Shown piece after piece: positions 29,374 through 39,196 of a stretch of DNA of 64,000 nt. Source of the stretch: Zygosaccharomyces rouxii (lineage: Eukaryota > Ascomycota > Saccharomycetes > Saccharomycetales > Saccharomycetaceae); assembly GCF_000026365.1 (NCBI RefSeq), contig NC_012994.1, positions 186,001 through 250,000 of the forward strand, written 5' to 3'. The notes beneath the pieces are model-generated. The model ran no database searches, was not told the DNA's origin, and saw only the letters and a list, made by a program, of their open reading frames with translations. Every line of letters begins with the position of its first letter. The first letter of the stretch is position 1. Both the position numbers and the translations under genes were made by a program.

Positions 29374-32300
29374 ATGGGTAAGGTTATCAAGCCACCAACA
29401 GCTGCACGTACAGCTCATTTTCGTACGTTAGAAAGGGAATCGAGATTTCAAAACCCTCCCAAGGATAAATCCGCTTACCCTCTACTTTATGAAGCTGTCC
29501 AACCTCACATTGGTTCATTTAATGCATTAACTGAAGGACCTGAAGGTGGCCTTCTCAATCAAGGTATTAAGGATATTGGTGAGAAGGTTATCTTTGATGG
29601 TAAACGTTCCGATAGCATTCAATTGGGTAACCGTCTTTCTGTTAGTGTAGAACAAGCATCAATCACTAAACCAATGTTTAACGATGGTGTAGCATCTGGT
29701 GTTGAAAGAAGAGTTTTCCCCAGTGAGGCAAGACAAAGATTGTCATCTTATAAAGGTAAACTTGTTATTAAATTGAGATGGGAAGTAAATAACGGTGAAG
29801 AGACTTTCACTGAAGTGAGGGACTGTGGTGCGGTGCCGATCATGTTGCAGAGTAACAGATGCCATCTCTATAACATGCCTCCTAGCGAACTAGTGAAGCA
29901 CAAGGAAGAGTCTGATGAATTTGGTGGATATTTCATCATTAACGGTATTGAGAAATTAATTAGAATGTTAATCGTTCAACGTAGAAACCATCCTATGGCC
30001 ATTATTAGACCTTCATTCGCCAATAGAGGTGCCGCCTACTCACAATTTGGTGTTCAAATAAGGTCTGTAAGACCAGATCAAACATCGCAAACTAACGTTT
30101 TACACTATTTGCATGATGGTCAAGTTACATTCCGTTTCTCTTGGAGGAAAAACGAATATTTGATTCCAGTGGTCATGATCATAAAGGCATTATGTGATAT
30201 CAGTGATCGTGAAATTTTTGATGGGATCATTGGTCCAGATTTGTCCAACTCTTTCTTGACAGATCGTTTAGAATTGCTTCTAAGAGGTTTCAAAAAGCGT
30301 TACCCACAGTTGCGTAATAGAACTCAAGTGCTACAGTATTTGGGTGACAAATTCCGTATCGTTTTTCAAGCTCCTCCAGATAAAAGTGATTTGGATGTTG
30401 GTAAAGAAGTTCTTCATCGTATTGTGCTAGTTCATTTGAACGGTGATACCAATGAAGATAAATGCCGTTTATTGCTGTTCATGATTAGAAAACTTTATTC
30501 TCTAGTCGCTGGTGCTTGCTCCCCAGACAATCCCGATGCTACCCAACATCAAGAAGTCTTATTAGGTGGATTCTTATACGGTATGATTCTAAAGGAAAAA
30601 GTTGATGAATACATGCAATCTATCATTGCTCAAATCAGGACTGATATCAATAGAGGAATTCCTGCAAACTTTAAAGATCGTAAGTATATGACTCGTGTGC
30701 TTATGAGGGTCAATGACAACATTGGTTCCAAAATGCAATACTTTTTATCCACTGGTAACTTGGTTTCTCAATCAGGTCTTGATTTACAACAAGTTTCTGG
30801 TTATACAGTGGTGGCAGAAAAGATTAATTTCTACCGTTTCATATCACATTTCAGAATGGTTCACAGAGGTTCATTTTTTGCTCAGTTGAAGACTACTACC
30901 GTGAGAAAATTACTACCGGAATCTTGGGGGTTCCTATGCCCTGTCCACACTCCAGATGGTGCTCCTTGTGGTTTGTTAAACCATTTTGCTCACAAGTGCC
31001 GTATTTCCACCAAACAATCAGATGTCAGCCAAATTCCTTCAATACTTTATTCTCTCGGTGTATCCCCAGCATCTCAAGCGTTTGCTGCCGGCCCCTCATT
31101 GTGTTGCGTTCAAATTGACGGTAAAATCGTTGGTTGGACCTCTCATGAACAAGGTAGAATTATTGCAGATACTCTAAGACTTTGGAAGGTAGAAGGTAAA
31201 ACACCAGGACTGCCATTAGATCTCGAAATTGGTTATGTTCCATTATCATCTAGAGGTCAATACCCAGGTTTGTACATCTTTGGTGGTCATTCAAGAATGA
31301 TGCGTCCAGTCCGTTACTTGCCTCTAGACAAAGAAGATATCGTGGGTCCATTCGAACAAGTTTACATGAACATTGCGGTTACACCACAGGAACTTCAAAA
31401 TAATGTGCATACTCATGTGGAATTCACTCCAACTAATATTTTATCCATTTTGGCCAACTTAACACCTTTCTCTGATTTCAATCAATCTCCTAGAAATATG
31501 TATCAATGTCAAATGGCTAAACAAACCATGGGTACTCCTGGTGTAGCTCTTTGTCACAGATCTGATAACAAATTGTACAGATTGCAATCCGGTCAAACGC
31601 CAGTTGTTAAGGCTAATCTATACGATGATTATGGTATGGACAATTTCCCCAACGGTATTAATGCAGTGGTTGCCGTTATTTCCTACACAGGTTACGATAT
31701 GGACGATGCCATGATTATCAACAAATCTGCAGACGAAAGAGGTTTTGCCTATGGTACTATGTACAAGACTGAAAAGGTGGACTTATCCTTGAACAGAAGC
31801 CGTGGTGACCCTATTTCTCAACATTTTGGCTTTGGTAATGACGAATGGCCCAAAGAATGGCTAGAAAAGTTGGACGAAGATGGATTGCCCTTCATTGGCA
31901 CTTATGTTGAAGAAGGTGACCCTATCGTTGCCTATTTTGATGATACCTTGAACAGAACTAAGGTGAAGACTTACCATTCTACAGAACCTGCTTACATTGA
32001 AGAAGTTAATCTGATAGGTGACGAATCTAACAAATTACAAGAATTGCAAACCGTTTCCATTAAATACCGTATTAGAAGAACCCCACAAATTGGTGATAAA
32101 TTCTCTTCAAGACACGGTCAAAAAGGTGTTTGTTCCAGAAAATGGCCTACTGTTGATATGCCCTTCAGTGAAACCGGTATTCAACCAGATGTTATCATTA
32201 ACCCACATGCTTTCCCCTCTCGTATGACCATTGGTATGTTCGTCGAATCTCTTGCTGGTAAGGCGGGTACTCTTCACGGTGTTGCCCAAGATGCCTCCCC

Positions 32301-32964
32301 ATGGGTGTTTGATGAAAATGACACTCCTGCTGATTATTTTGGTGACCAATTGCTAAAATCAGGCTACAACTACCACGGTAACGAGCCTATGTACTCTGGT
32401 GCTAGTGGTGAAGAATTAAGAGCTGACATTTACGTCGGTGTTGTCTACTATCAAAGATTGCGTCACATGGTTAACGATAAATTCCAAGTGCGTTCTACTG
32501 GTCCTGTCAATAGTCTGACAATGCAACCCGTTAAAGGTAGAAAGCGTCATGGTGGTATTCGTGTCGGTGAAATGGAAAGAGACGCCTTGATTGGTCACGG
32601 TACCTCTTTCCTATTACAAGACCGTCTACTCAACTCTTCCGATTACACACAAACTAATGTTTGTCGTGAGTGTGGGTCCATATTGGCCACTCAACAGAGT
32701 GTACCTCGTATTGGTTCTATTTCATCATTACGTTGTCGTCGTTGTGCAATCAATTTCGATGAAGCTAAGAAGACATTGGCTAAATTCGAAGGTTCTGATA
32801 ACGTCTTTATCGATGATTCCCACATCTGGGAAGATGGTCAGGGCAATAAATTTGTCGGTGGTGGTGAAACCACCACTGTCGCCATCCCATTTGTTCTCAA
32901 ATTTTTGGACTCTGAACTAGCTGCCATGGGTATAAGACTGCGCTACAACGTGGATCCACGCTAA
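29374..32964 (+). CDS. RPA135: RNA polymerase I second-largest subunit
   Basis: Rpa135 is the beta-like subunit of RNA polymerase I, which transcribes the 35S rRNA precursor in the nucleolus. The 1196-residue protein (S. cerevisiae 1203) contains the conserved beta-subunit blocks: GYDMDDAMIINKSA in the hybrid-binding domain, GDKFSSRHGQKGVCS, and GGIRVGEMERDALIGHG near the clamp. The C-terminal zinc-binding motif is CRECGS...RCRRC. The order and spacing of the blocks are those of a complete second-largest subunit, with no truncation. The ATG at 29374 starts MGKVIKPPTAARTAHFRTLE, as in the yeast protein. It lies next to MIN8 in the ancestral order, with the purine permease between them here. 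Confidence 0.98.
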   Translation: MGKVIKPPTAARTAHFRTLERESRFQNPPKDKSAYPLLYEAVQPHIGSFNALTEGPEGGLLNQGIKDIGEKVIFDGKRSDSIQLGNRLSVSVEQASITKPMFNDGVASGVERRVFPSEARQRLSSYKGKLVIKLRWEVNNGEETFTEVRDCGAVPIMLQSNRCHLYNMPPSELVKHKEESDEFGGYFIINGIEKLIRMLIVQRRNHPMAIIRPSFANRGAAYSQFGVQIRSVRPDQTSQTNVLHYLHDGQVTFRFSWRKNEYLIPVVMIIKALCDISDREIFDGIIGPDLSNSFLTDRLELLLRGFKKRYPQLRNRTQVLQYLGDKFRIVFQAPPDKSDLDVGKEVLHRIVLVHLNGDTNEDKCRLLLFMIRKLYSLVAGACSPDNPDATQHQEVLLGGFLYGMILKEKVDEYMQSIIAQIRTDINRGIPANFKDRKYMTRVLMRVNDNIGSKMQYFLSTGNLVSQSGLDLQQVSGYTVVAEKINFYRFISHFRMVHRGSFFAQLKTTTVRKLLPESWGFLCPVHTPDGAPCGLLNHFAHKCRISTKQSDVSQIPSILYSLGVSPASQAFAAGPSLCCVQIDGKIVGWTSHEQGRIIADTLRLWKVEGKTPGLPLDLEIGYVPLSSRGQYPGLYIFGGHSRMMRPVRYLPLDKEDIVGPFEQVYMNIAVTPQELQNNVHTHVEFTPTNILSILANLTPFSDFNQSPRNMYQCQMAKQTMGTPGVALCHRSDNKLYRLQSGQTPVVKANLYDDYGMDNFPNGINAVVAVISYTGYDMDDAMIINKSADERGFAYGTMYKTEKVDLSLNRSRGDPISQHFGFGNDEWPKEWLEKLDEDGLPFIGTYVEEGDPIVAYFDDTLNRTKVKTYHSTEPAYIEEVNLIGDESNKLQELQTVSIKYRIRRTPQIGDKFSSRHGQKGVCSRKWPTVDMPFSETGIQPDVIINPHAFPSRMTIGMFVESLAGKAGTLHGVAQDASPWVFDENDTPADYFGDQLLKSGYNYHGNEPMYSGASGEELRADIYVGVVYYQRLRHMVNDKFQVRSTGPVNSLTMQPVKGRKRHGGIRVGEMERDALIGHGTSFLLQDRLLNSSDYTQTNVCRECGSILATQQSVPRIGSISSLRCRRCAINFDEAKKTLAKFEGSDNVFIDDSHIWEDGQGNKFVGGGETTTVAIPFVLKFLDSELAAMGIRLRYNVDPR

Positions 32965-33671
32965 TTGAGGGACAAAAGATATAATGAAAGAAAGATAAAC
33001 AGAACATGATTTTTTCAAAAAAGATTATTTCTTCAAATAAAAGGTAGCATTTTTCATAATTGGGCTGTATAATATCTGTCAATATATATAGAAAGAACTT
33101 CGTTGTACATTTATAAAATTTTATAAAACTGAATGAGCTATTCCTAAACTGATCTAGAGATAATTGAAACAACACAAACATTAGACTATATTGAAATATA
33201 ATATCTTGTTCATGGTTATTTAGCGTATTACGATTCTTCCACCATTATCACGTGAATATCACATGTCAAAGATGGCTATGTCGTCACATGACTAAACTCG
33301 ACAATCACTTTTCTTTTTTCTTCTTTTTTTTTCAAAAATCGAGAAAAAAATCGATCCATTAAGACTACGCCATATATCAATATCGACACGGTATAATAGT
33401 TTCAATAAATTAAGATCCAATTCCAATAAAGAATAGTTGAAAATTTATCTCTAATCCCTTTGACACACGTAGAAGAAATAATTTAGGACTCTTAATTATT
33501 TCAATTGGTCATTTGGTGTGCCCGTTGTTCGTTAATCATCCCTGAAGATAACAGATTTAGAGGCCTGTTGATAACAAAAGTTGATACTTGGCAAAGTCTT
33601 GTATACAACAAAAGAGGGCAGATAGGGAATTAAATTGGAGAATATAATCTATTGTCGTAAGATTTATTAAT
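32965..33671. other. RPA135-PMR1 intergenic region (0.7 kb)
   Basis: This is the PMR1 promoter, following the RPA135 3' end. Three E-box-like elements (TCACGTGA at 33249-33256, then TCACATG near 33260 and GTCACATGAC at 33283-33292) occur within 45 bp, followed by pyrimidine- and purine-rich tracts at 33306-33350. They match the Cbf1 core RTCACRTG. I see no RNA gene. The E-boxes are not followed by a CDEIII-type element, so this is not a centromere. Confidence 0.5.
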
Positions 33672-36503
33672 ATGAGTGAAAATCCTTTCGAGAGCCGGAT
33701 CGGAGCAGAAATTGATAATGAAAGTGAGATGATCTTTGATGCCACCAACGAGGCACTTTCTAAACCCAATCCGTCGTTGGAATACTGCACGCTTACAGTG
33801 GAAGAAACTCTTGATAAATTAAGGACAAGCGCAGAGTTTGGATTGGATTCTATCGCCGAGACAAGTCGAAGGAGGTTAGAATTTGGTGTAAACGAAGTTG
33901 TTTCAGAGGATAATGAAAGTATATGGAGAAAATTTGTAATGAATTTCGTGGAAGATCCATTGATTCTTTTGCTAATAGGTTCAGCTGTAGTTTCGTTCAT
34001 TATGGGTAATATTGATGACGCGGTTAGTATTACGCTCGCCATCGTGTTTGTGGTTACAGTTGGCTTTGTACAGGAATACAGATCTGAGAAATCACTAGAG
34101 GCACTTAATAGGTTAGTTCCTGCCGAATGTCATTTAGTTAGATGTGGTCAAGAATCTCACGTTCTTGCAAGTGGTCTGGTACCAGGTGATTTGGTCAATT
34201 TCAAATTTGGTGATAGAATTCCTGCTGACATTAGAATTGTGGAATCTGTGGGACTTTCCATTGACGAAAGTAACTTGACTGGTGAACAGGAACCAGTACA
34301 CAAGACTTCTCAGGAAGTCTCTAAGGAAAGTTACAATGATCAACCGTTCTCAATTGTGCCTATTTCCGATAGAACTTGTATTGCATACATGGGGACATTG
34401 GTTAAGGAAGGGCATGGTAAAGGTATCGTTGTTGGTACCGGTAAAAATACTTCCTTCGGATCTGTCTTCGAAATGATGAGTACAATTGAAAAACCAAAGA
34501 CCCCACTACAAATGTCTATGGATAAATTGGGCAAGGATTTATCCCTAGTCAGTTTTATTCTCATCGGTTTGATTTGTTTAATTGGTGTTTTCCAGGGAAG
34601 ATCTTGGCTGGAAATGTTCCAAATTTCAGTTTCTTTGGCGGTAGCTGCTATTCCTGAAGGTCTACCCATCATTGTAACCGTGACTTTGGCATTGGGTGTT
34701 TTAAGAATGGCTAAGCGTAAGGCTATTGTTAGAAGACTACCAAGTGTGGAGACTTTGGGATCTGTCAATGTGATTTGTTCCGATAAGACTGGTACTTTGA
34801 CATCAAATCATATGACGGTCTCTAAGATTTGGTGCTTGGACAGTATGGAGAGTAAATCAAATGCATTGGTGTTAGATAAGCCTAGAAGTACCAATTACAG
34901 GAATTATTTGACGGAAGATGTGAAGGCAACTTTAACTGTTAGTAATTTTTGTAACAATGCGTCTTTTTCTCAAGAGCATTGTAAACATTTAGGGAACCCT
35001 ACAGATATTGCTCTCTTGGAAAACTTGTCCAAATTCGAGCTTCAGGATTTGAGATCCCAAACTAAAAAGGTACACGAAATTCCTTTCAATTCAAGGAAGA
35101 AATTTATGGCTGTTCAACTTATTGACCTTGATGGAAAATGTTCTCTTTATGTGAAAGGTGCATTTGAGAAAGTTTTGGAACAATGTAGTACATTTTTGAA
35201 CAAAAAGGGCAAGCCCGAAAAATTGTCGGATTCTCATAGGGAATTGATCACTGAAACAGCTAACTCTTTAGCATCTGATGGTTTACGTACTTTAGCATTT
35301 GCTAAAGCTGAATTGCCCAATGGCAAGAATAAAGTCGATGAGGACTCTATCAGCGGATTAACTTTCACCGGGTTGATTGCCATGAGCGATCCTCCAAGAC
35401 CTACCGTGAAACCAGCCGTCGAAAGACTACTTCGCGGTGGTGTTCACGTCATTATGATTACTGGTGACTCTGAAAATACTGCTGTCAACATCGCTAGAGA
35501 AGTAGGAATTCCTATCATCAATCCTGAATTATCGGTTTTATCTGGTGAAAAATTGAATGAGATGACTGAGGAACAGTTGGCCAATGTCATTGACCATGTT
35601 AGTGTGTTTGCTCGTGCTACACCAGAGCATAAATTGAACATTGTTTCCGCATTAAGGAAAAGAGGTGATATTGTTGCAATGACTGGTGACGGTGTGAACG
35701 ATGCTCCTGCTTTGAAATTAGCTGATATCGGTGTTTCCATGGGTACCATGGGGACAGACGTCGCTAAGGAAGCATCCGACATGGTTTTGACAGATGATGA
35801 TTTCAGTACCATCTTAACTGCCATTGAAGAAGGTAAAGGTATTTTCAACAACATCCAAAACTTCTTGACCTTCCAATTGTCTACCTCTGTCGCTGCCCTA
35901 TCTCTAGTAGCATTATCCACCACTTTCAAATTACCTAATCCTCTCAATGCTATGCAAATTCTTTGGATCAACATTTTAATGGATGGACCACCTGCTCAAT
36001 CTCTAGGTGTGGAACCTGTGGATCATGAAGTGATGAAGAAACCTCCAAGAAAGCGTACTGATAAAATATTGACTAACGAGGTGCTAAAACGTTTGTCACT
36101 TTCTGCCTTTGTCATTATAATAGGGACCGTCTACGTTTTCATCAAAGAGATGGCAGAGGATTCGCAAGTTACCTCAAGGGATACCACTATGACATTCACC
36201 TGCTTTGTATTCTTCGACATGTTTAACGCATTGGCATGTAGACATGCCACCAAATCCGTTTTTGAAACAGGTCTTTTCGCCAACAAAATGTTCAATTATG
36301 CTGTGGGGCTTTCCTTATTGGGTCAAATGTGCGCTATCTATGTGCCCTTCTTCCAACAAGTGTTTAAGACAGAAAGTTTGTCACTAGGCGACCTATTTTT
36401 CTTGTTGATTATCAGCAGTACAGTACTTATCGCCGACGAAGTGAGAAAGCTATGGAATAAAAGAAATGCTCTAAACGATCCATATCTATACTCTAACGTC
36501 TGA
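33672..36503 (+). CDS. PMR1: Golgi Ca2+/Mn2+ P-type ATPase
   Basis: Pmr1 pumps Ca2+ and Mn2+ into the Golgi lumen, supporting glycosylation and protein sorting and detoxifying Mn2+. The 943-residue protein (S. cerevisiae 950) has the phosphorylation motif DKTGTLTSN with D371, exactly the S. cerevisiae position. It also has the TGD motif (MITGDSENTA), the hinge MTGDGVNDAPALK, the transmembrane-4 PEGLP motif with AAIPEGLPIIVTV, and the M6 segment WINILMDGPPAQSLG. The N-terminal SPCA region precedes the first membrane span. The start is the first ATG. It is convergent with SUA5; the pair is inverted as a block relative to S. cerevisiae chromosome VII. Confidence 0.98.
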   Translation: MSENPFESRIGAEIDNESEMIFDATNEALSKPNPSLEYCTLTVEETLDKLRTSAEFGLDSIAETSRRRLEFGVNEVVSEDNESIWRKFVMNFVEDPLILLLIGSAVVSFIMGNIDDAVSITLAIVFVVTVGFVQEYRSEKSLEALNRLVPAECHLVRCGQESHVLASGLVPGDLVNFKFGDRIPADIRIVESVGLSIDESNLTGEQEPVHKTSQEVSKESYNDQPFSIVPISDRTCIAYMGTLVKEGHGKGIVVGTGKNTSFGSVFEMMSTIEKPKTPLQMSMDKLGKDLSLVSFILIGLICLIGVFQGRSWLEMFQISVSLAVAAIPEGLPIIVTVTLALGVLRMAKRKAIVRRLPSVETLGSVNVICSDKTGTLTSNHMTVSKIWCLDSMESKSNALVLDKPRSTNYRNYLTEDVKATLTVSNFCNNASFSQEHCKHLGNPTDIALLENLSKFELQDLRSQTKKVHEIPFNSRKKFMAVQLIDLDGKCSLYVKGAFEKVLEQCSTFLNKKGKPEKLSDSHRELITETANSLASDGLRTLAFAKAELPNGKNKVDEDSISGLTFTGLIAMSDPPRPTVKPAVERLLRGGVHVIMITGDSENTAVNIAREVGIPIINPELSVLSGEKLNEMTEEQLANVIDHVSVFARATPEHKLNIVSALRKRGDIVAMTGDGVNDAPALKLADIGVSMGTMGTDVAKEASDMVLTDDDFSTILTAIEEGKGIFNNIQNFLTFQLSTSVAALSLVALSTTFKLPNPLNAMQILWINILMDGPPAQSLGVEPVDHEVMKKPPRKRTDKILTNEVLKRLSLSAFVIIIGTVYVFIKEMAEDSQVTSRDTTMTFTCFVFFDMFNALACRHATKSVFETGLFANKMFNYAVGLSLLGQMCAIYVPFFQQVFKTESLSLGDLFFLLIISSTVLIADEVRKLWNKRNALNDPYLYSNV

Positions 36504-36714
36504 ACAGCGTTAATATGAAAGACAAAACAGACTTCGAAGAAAAAGCAAATTTTATATCTGCTATTCAACAGAAGAAGAAGGAAAAGAAGCGAGCCAATAG
36601 GATAGAAACCGCTTTAATAACATCACCAAACTTCAAGCCACCTTTAACCGCGGTTATCAAATACATTACCTTTACTATTGATATACAGAAAATATAAATT
36701 ATTGTAAAATTCTT

Positions 36715-37959
36715 TTAAAAAGAGACGCAGTGATCACCAGCTGCCTTCCTCAATCTGTTCATGATTGCCAAACCTTCACGATCTTCACTAATGCCCTCCA
36801 CGAATATTAAGTTCACATTATCAATTTCATCCACCTGGCGGAGAGCGGCAAATAAATTTGCCTGTATTTCTTCACCAGTATTACCTAATTTTACCACTAT
36901 TGGTTTAATCTTCGAGTCACCCACAGTCAAATCTTGAATTTCAGTGGCTCCTAAATGCAAACTTGTCAAAATGGCAAGCTTTTTAATGGTATTAGCATCT
37001 TCATTTTGTAATTCTTGTGAAATGAGTCGTTTCAATTCCTCGATTCTGTCAGAATCCGTCCTTTGAGGCTTAGGCACCAACAGTATCACTTTAGCAGAAG
37101 GTGCATAATGCTTGTATTTCATTCCTGGCGTTCTTACCTGCTCTCCTTCCGCCACAACTTTTCTACGTTCCACTCTACAATCCTTCCAATCTTGACCGCC
37201 CAACTCCACAATCTGTTCATAAGTGAATCCACCTGGTCGTAGTAACAGGGGTGGCTTAGAGAGTCCATCCACCACTGTGCTTTCTACACCCACTTTACAT
37301 GGACCTCCATCCAAGATCAATGGAATCCTACCTTTCAAATCGTGGTAGACGTGTGACGCCATTGTTGGTGATGGTCTTGTAGAAGCATTAGCAGAGGGCG
37401 CCGCTATAGGCGTATCACTTAGAGCAATCAGAGCTCTTGCAATTGGATTCGAAGGTATACGTACCGCAAAGGTAGGTTGGTCAGCTGTGGTCAATTTGGA
37501 AAGTGCACTAGTTTTTAGTGGTACCGGTAATAGGATTGTTAAAGGACCTGGCCATAACTTGGAGATTAAAGGATGGTAAGAGTTTGGAATATTTTGGAAA
37601 AGAGAACTGTGCTTTTCCTGATAGATTTTTCTATTAAGTTGATCAATTGATGAGACGTGTGTAATCAGGGGATTATCACTAGGCCTATTCTTTGCCCTAT
37701 ATATGCTTTTCACAGCTTCATCACTTAAAGAACTACCACCTAAACCGTAAACTGTCTCTGTGGGGAATGCCACCGGTTCTAAGTTACCTCGTATGATTTT
37801 GGCAGCCTCCAACAGATTTTTTTCACTTATTGGGTCTGTGATAGTTGGAAGGGATCCGTTTAAATGAGCATCTTCAGGGAAGTGAATTGAAGCCGGATCA
37901 ACTTTAAGAATTTTAGTTTCTAATACGTTGGACATCTTGGAAATAAACCTCTTGATCAT
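36715..37959 (-). CDS. SUA5: Threonylcarbamoyl-AMP synthase Sua5
   Basis: Sua5 makes threonylcarbamoyl-AMP from threonine, bicarbonate and ATP, the first step of t6A37 formation on tRNAs that decode ANN codons. The 414-residue protein (S. cerevisiae 426) has the YrdC domain with [17 protein letters not shown], the signature [17 protein letters not shown], and [17 protein letters not shown]. The C-terminal SUA5 domain ([17 protein letters not shown] onwards) is joined by a linker. Two ATGs (37959 and 37935) could serve as start; the longer form resembles the S. cerevisiae layout, in which alternative starts could give mitochondrial and cytosolic forms. A GATGAG-rich element lies about 75-105 bp upstream. 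Confidence 0.95.
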   Translation of the reverse strand: MIKRFISKMSNVLETKILKVDPASIHFPEDAHLNGSLPTITDPISEKNLLEAAKIIRGNLEPVAFPTETVYGLGGSSLSDEAVKSIYRAKNRPSDNPLITHVSSIDQLNRKIYQEKHSSLFQNIPNSYHPLISKLWPGPLTILLPVPLKTSALSKLTTADQPTFAVRIPSNPIARALIALSDTPIAAPSANASTRPSPTMASHVYHDLKGRIPLILDGGPCKVGVESTVVDGLSKPPLLLRPGGFTYEQIVELGGQDWKDCRVERRKVVAEGEQVRTPGMKYKHYAPSAKVILLVPKPQRTDSDRIEELKRLISQELQNEDANTIKKLAILTSLHLGATEIQDLTVGDSKIKPIVVKLGNTGEEIQANLFAALRQVDEIDNVNLIFVEGISEDREGLAIMNRLRKAAGDHCVSF

Positions 37960-38031
37960 CAGCTGAAGGCCCCTTCTTCGACCAAATCCATTTTAATATG
38001 CGAGATGGGCCAATATAACGTAAGCTAAGAC

Positions 38032-38064
38032 GAGATGAGATGGGATGAGATGAGCTGAGATGAG
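38032..38064 (+). promoter_or_regulatory. GATGAG-rich repeat upstream of SUA5
   Basis: GAGATGAGATGGGATGAGAT followed by GAGCTGAGATGAG forms an imperfect array of GATGAG units about 75-105 bp upstream of the SUA5 start. It resembles the expanded PAC arrays of ROK1 and SNU13. SUA5 serves tRNA modification, so a translation-related regulon is plausible; this is inference. Confidence 0.45.
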
Positions 38065-38573
38065 CCTGAAAAGTTTCACTCACCGCATACGACGCCAAGA
38101 ACATCGATTTTGATACTATAAACGCTAAGTTCAATTGAGAATTAATGCAAGATTTTTCGGTAATCATTCAATCAAGAAGTATTGTGGCTTTGCAGTACTC
38201 AGTCGCAGAAACGTAACCTTTGAGCTGTGGTCATAGCTACTGCTCACACGGCACTTCCTATTATTTGCTTAACTTCAAAAGGTCAATCATCATTTACAAA
38301 CAAAACCACTACTGCTTATAGATCGTCGCAGTAGTTCTCATCCATCTACTGATGGATGAAATCACTACTTTGTCTTGTTGTCCTAAATGCTAAGAAGATT
38401 TAGAGTGAAGAGTAGTTGTAGTTGTTTGAGTAGAAAGGTTGAAGATGGGCCCTTTATATACTGATGAAAAAAAAAATTTTTTCCAGGAAAAAGTCATATA
38501 AGCTACATATCACATGATCGTAAAGAGGTATAGTCCTCCTTGCGGAAGCGACCGCCTATTTCTCTTCTAAATA

Positions 38574-38662
38574 GGCGCCGTGGCGCAGTCGTTAAAGGAC
38601 TATTAATTTCTTTGTACTAATGTCAAGGTCAGAAACCCTGGGTTCGAAACTCACTCGAAAAG
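38574..38662 (+). pseudogene. Degenerate copy of the initiator tRNA-Met gene
   Basis: The first part, GCGCCGTGGCGCAGT (38575-38589), is identical to the intact initiator tRNA-Met gene 450 bp downstream, including a usable A box. A B-box-like GGGTTCGAAACT follows at about 38640. The rest does not fold: the 3' end cannot pair with the acceptor 5' strand, and no CAT anticodon loop is visible. Both units have the same 15-mer TACATATCACATGAT 55-56 nt upstream, which supports a duplication followed by decay. It may still bind TFIIIC. The 3' limit is uncertain. Confidence 0.6.
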
Positions 38663-39025
38663 CATAATCTAATACAAAAATACCGGTACTATACCGTTTG
38701 GCAGTCTGCTCCTGTCAAGACTAAAAATTCCCCAACGTGGGAACGACTGATAAGTTCACTTTGGGATTGGGGGCCAAAATACTTGCCATTTGTTAGGGCT
38801 GCTTAACCCTGATACTTCAGAAATACTGTCGTGTGTCACAAGGCACAGATATAAAGCGGTGGATGCATTTTAATAGAGGGCAATCGTTGGGTTAAGTGGG
38901 GCCGATCAGACATATGGAAACCAGTACTTGATGAGTTCTTCCATATTTTTTTGGTATACATATCACATGATAAGAAAGTTTGATATAGTACGCAGCTAAA
39001 AGAAAGTCTTTCAACAAATTAGTAC

Positions 39026-39097
39026 AGCGCCGTGGCGCAGTGGAAGCGCGCAGGGCTCATAACCCTGATGTCCTAGGATCGAAACCTAGCGGCGCTA
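39026..39097 (+). tRNA. Initiator tRNA-Met (CAT)
   Basis: This 72-nt gene begins AGCGCCGTGGCGCAGTGG and ends GGCGCTA. The anticodon stem CAGGG/CCCTG has the three G-C pairs typical of initiators, with loop CTCATAA (anticodon CAT). The T loop carries ATCGAAA in place of TTCGA, another initiator hallmark of yeast. A1 pairs with T72 in the acceptor. T7 follows 5 nt after the gene. Initiator identity is therefore firm. Confidence 0.97.
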
Positions 39098-39196
39098 ATT
39101 TGTTTTTTTGAATATATCGAATAAATCATATTTTTTATGATACAATGCTAGATCTACGATATATGTAAATCAGGTACATATATTTTCCCACTACCA

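Larger units (their letters stand above)
37960..39196. other. SUA5-orphan ORF intergenic region with tRNA-iMet
   Basis: This 1.2 kb gap lies at the junction of the two synteny blocks. It contains the SUA5 promoter, a degenerate copy of the initiator tRNA gene (from about 38574), the intact initiator tRNA-Met gene (39026-39097), and no credible protein gene. An A/T tract and TATA-like sequence lie at 38453-38480. About 370 bp between the two tRNA-like units holds nothing I can name. Confidence 0.6.

Noticed and set aside
36515..36697. 60-codon ORF just after PMR1
   Set aside because: It starts 12 bp after the PMR1 stop within its likely 3' UTR, is Lys-rich and low in complexity, and has no support beyond an ATG.
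37913..38167. 84-codon frame overlapping the SUA5 start
   Set aside because: It overlaps SUA5 in another frame and translates the GATGAG promoter repeat.
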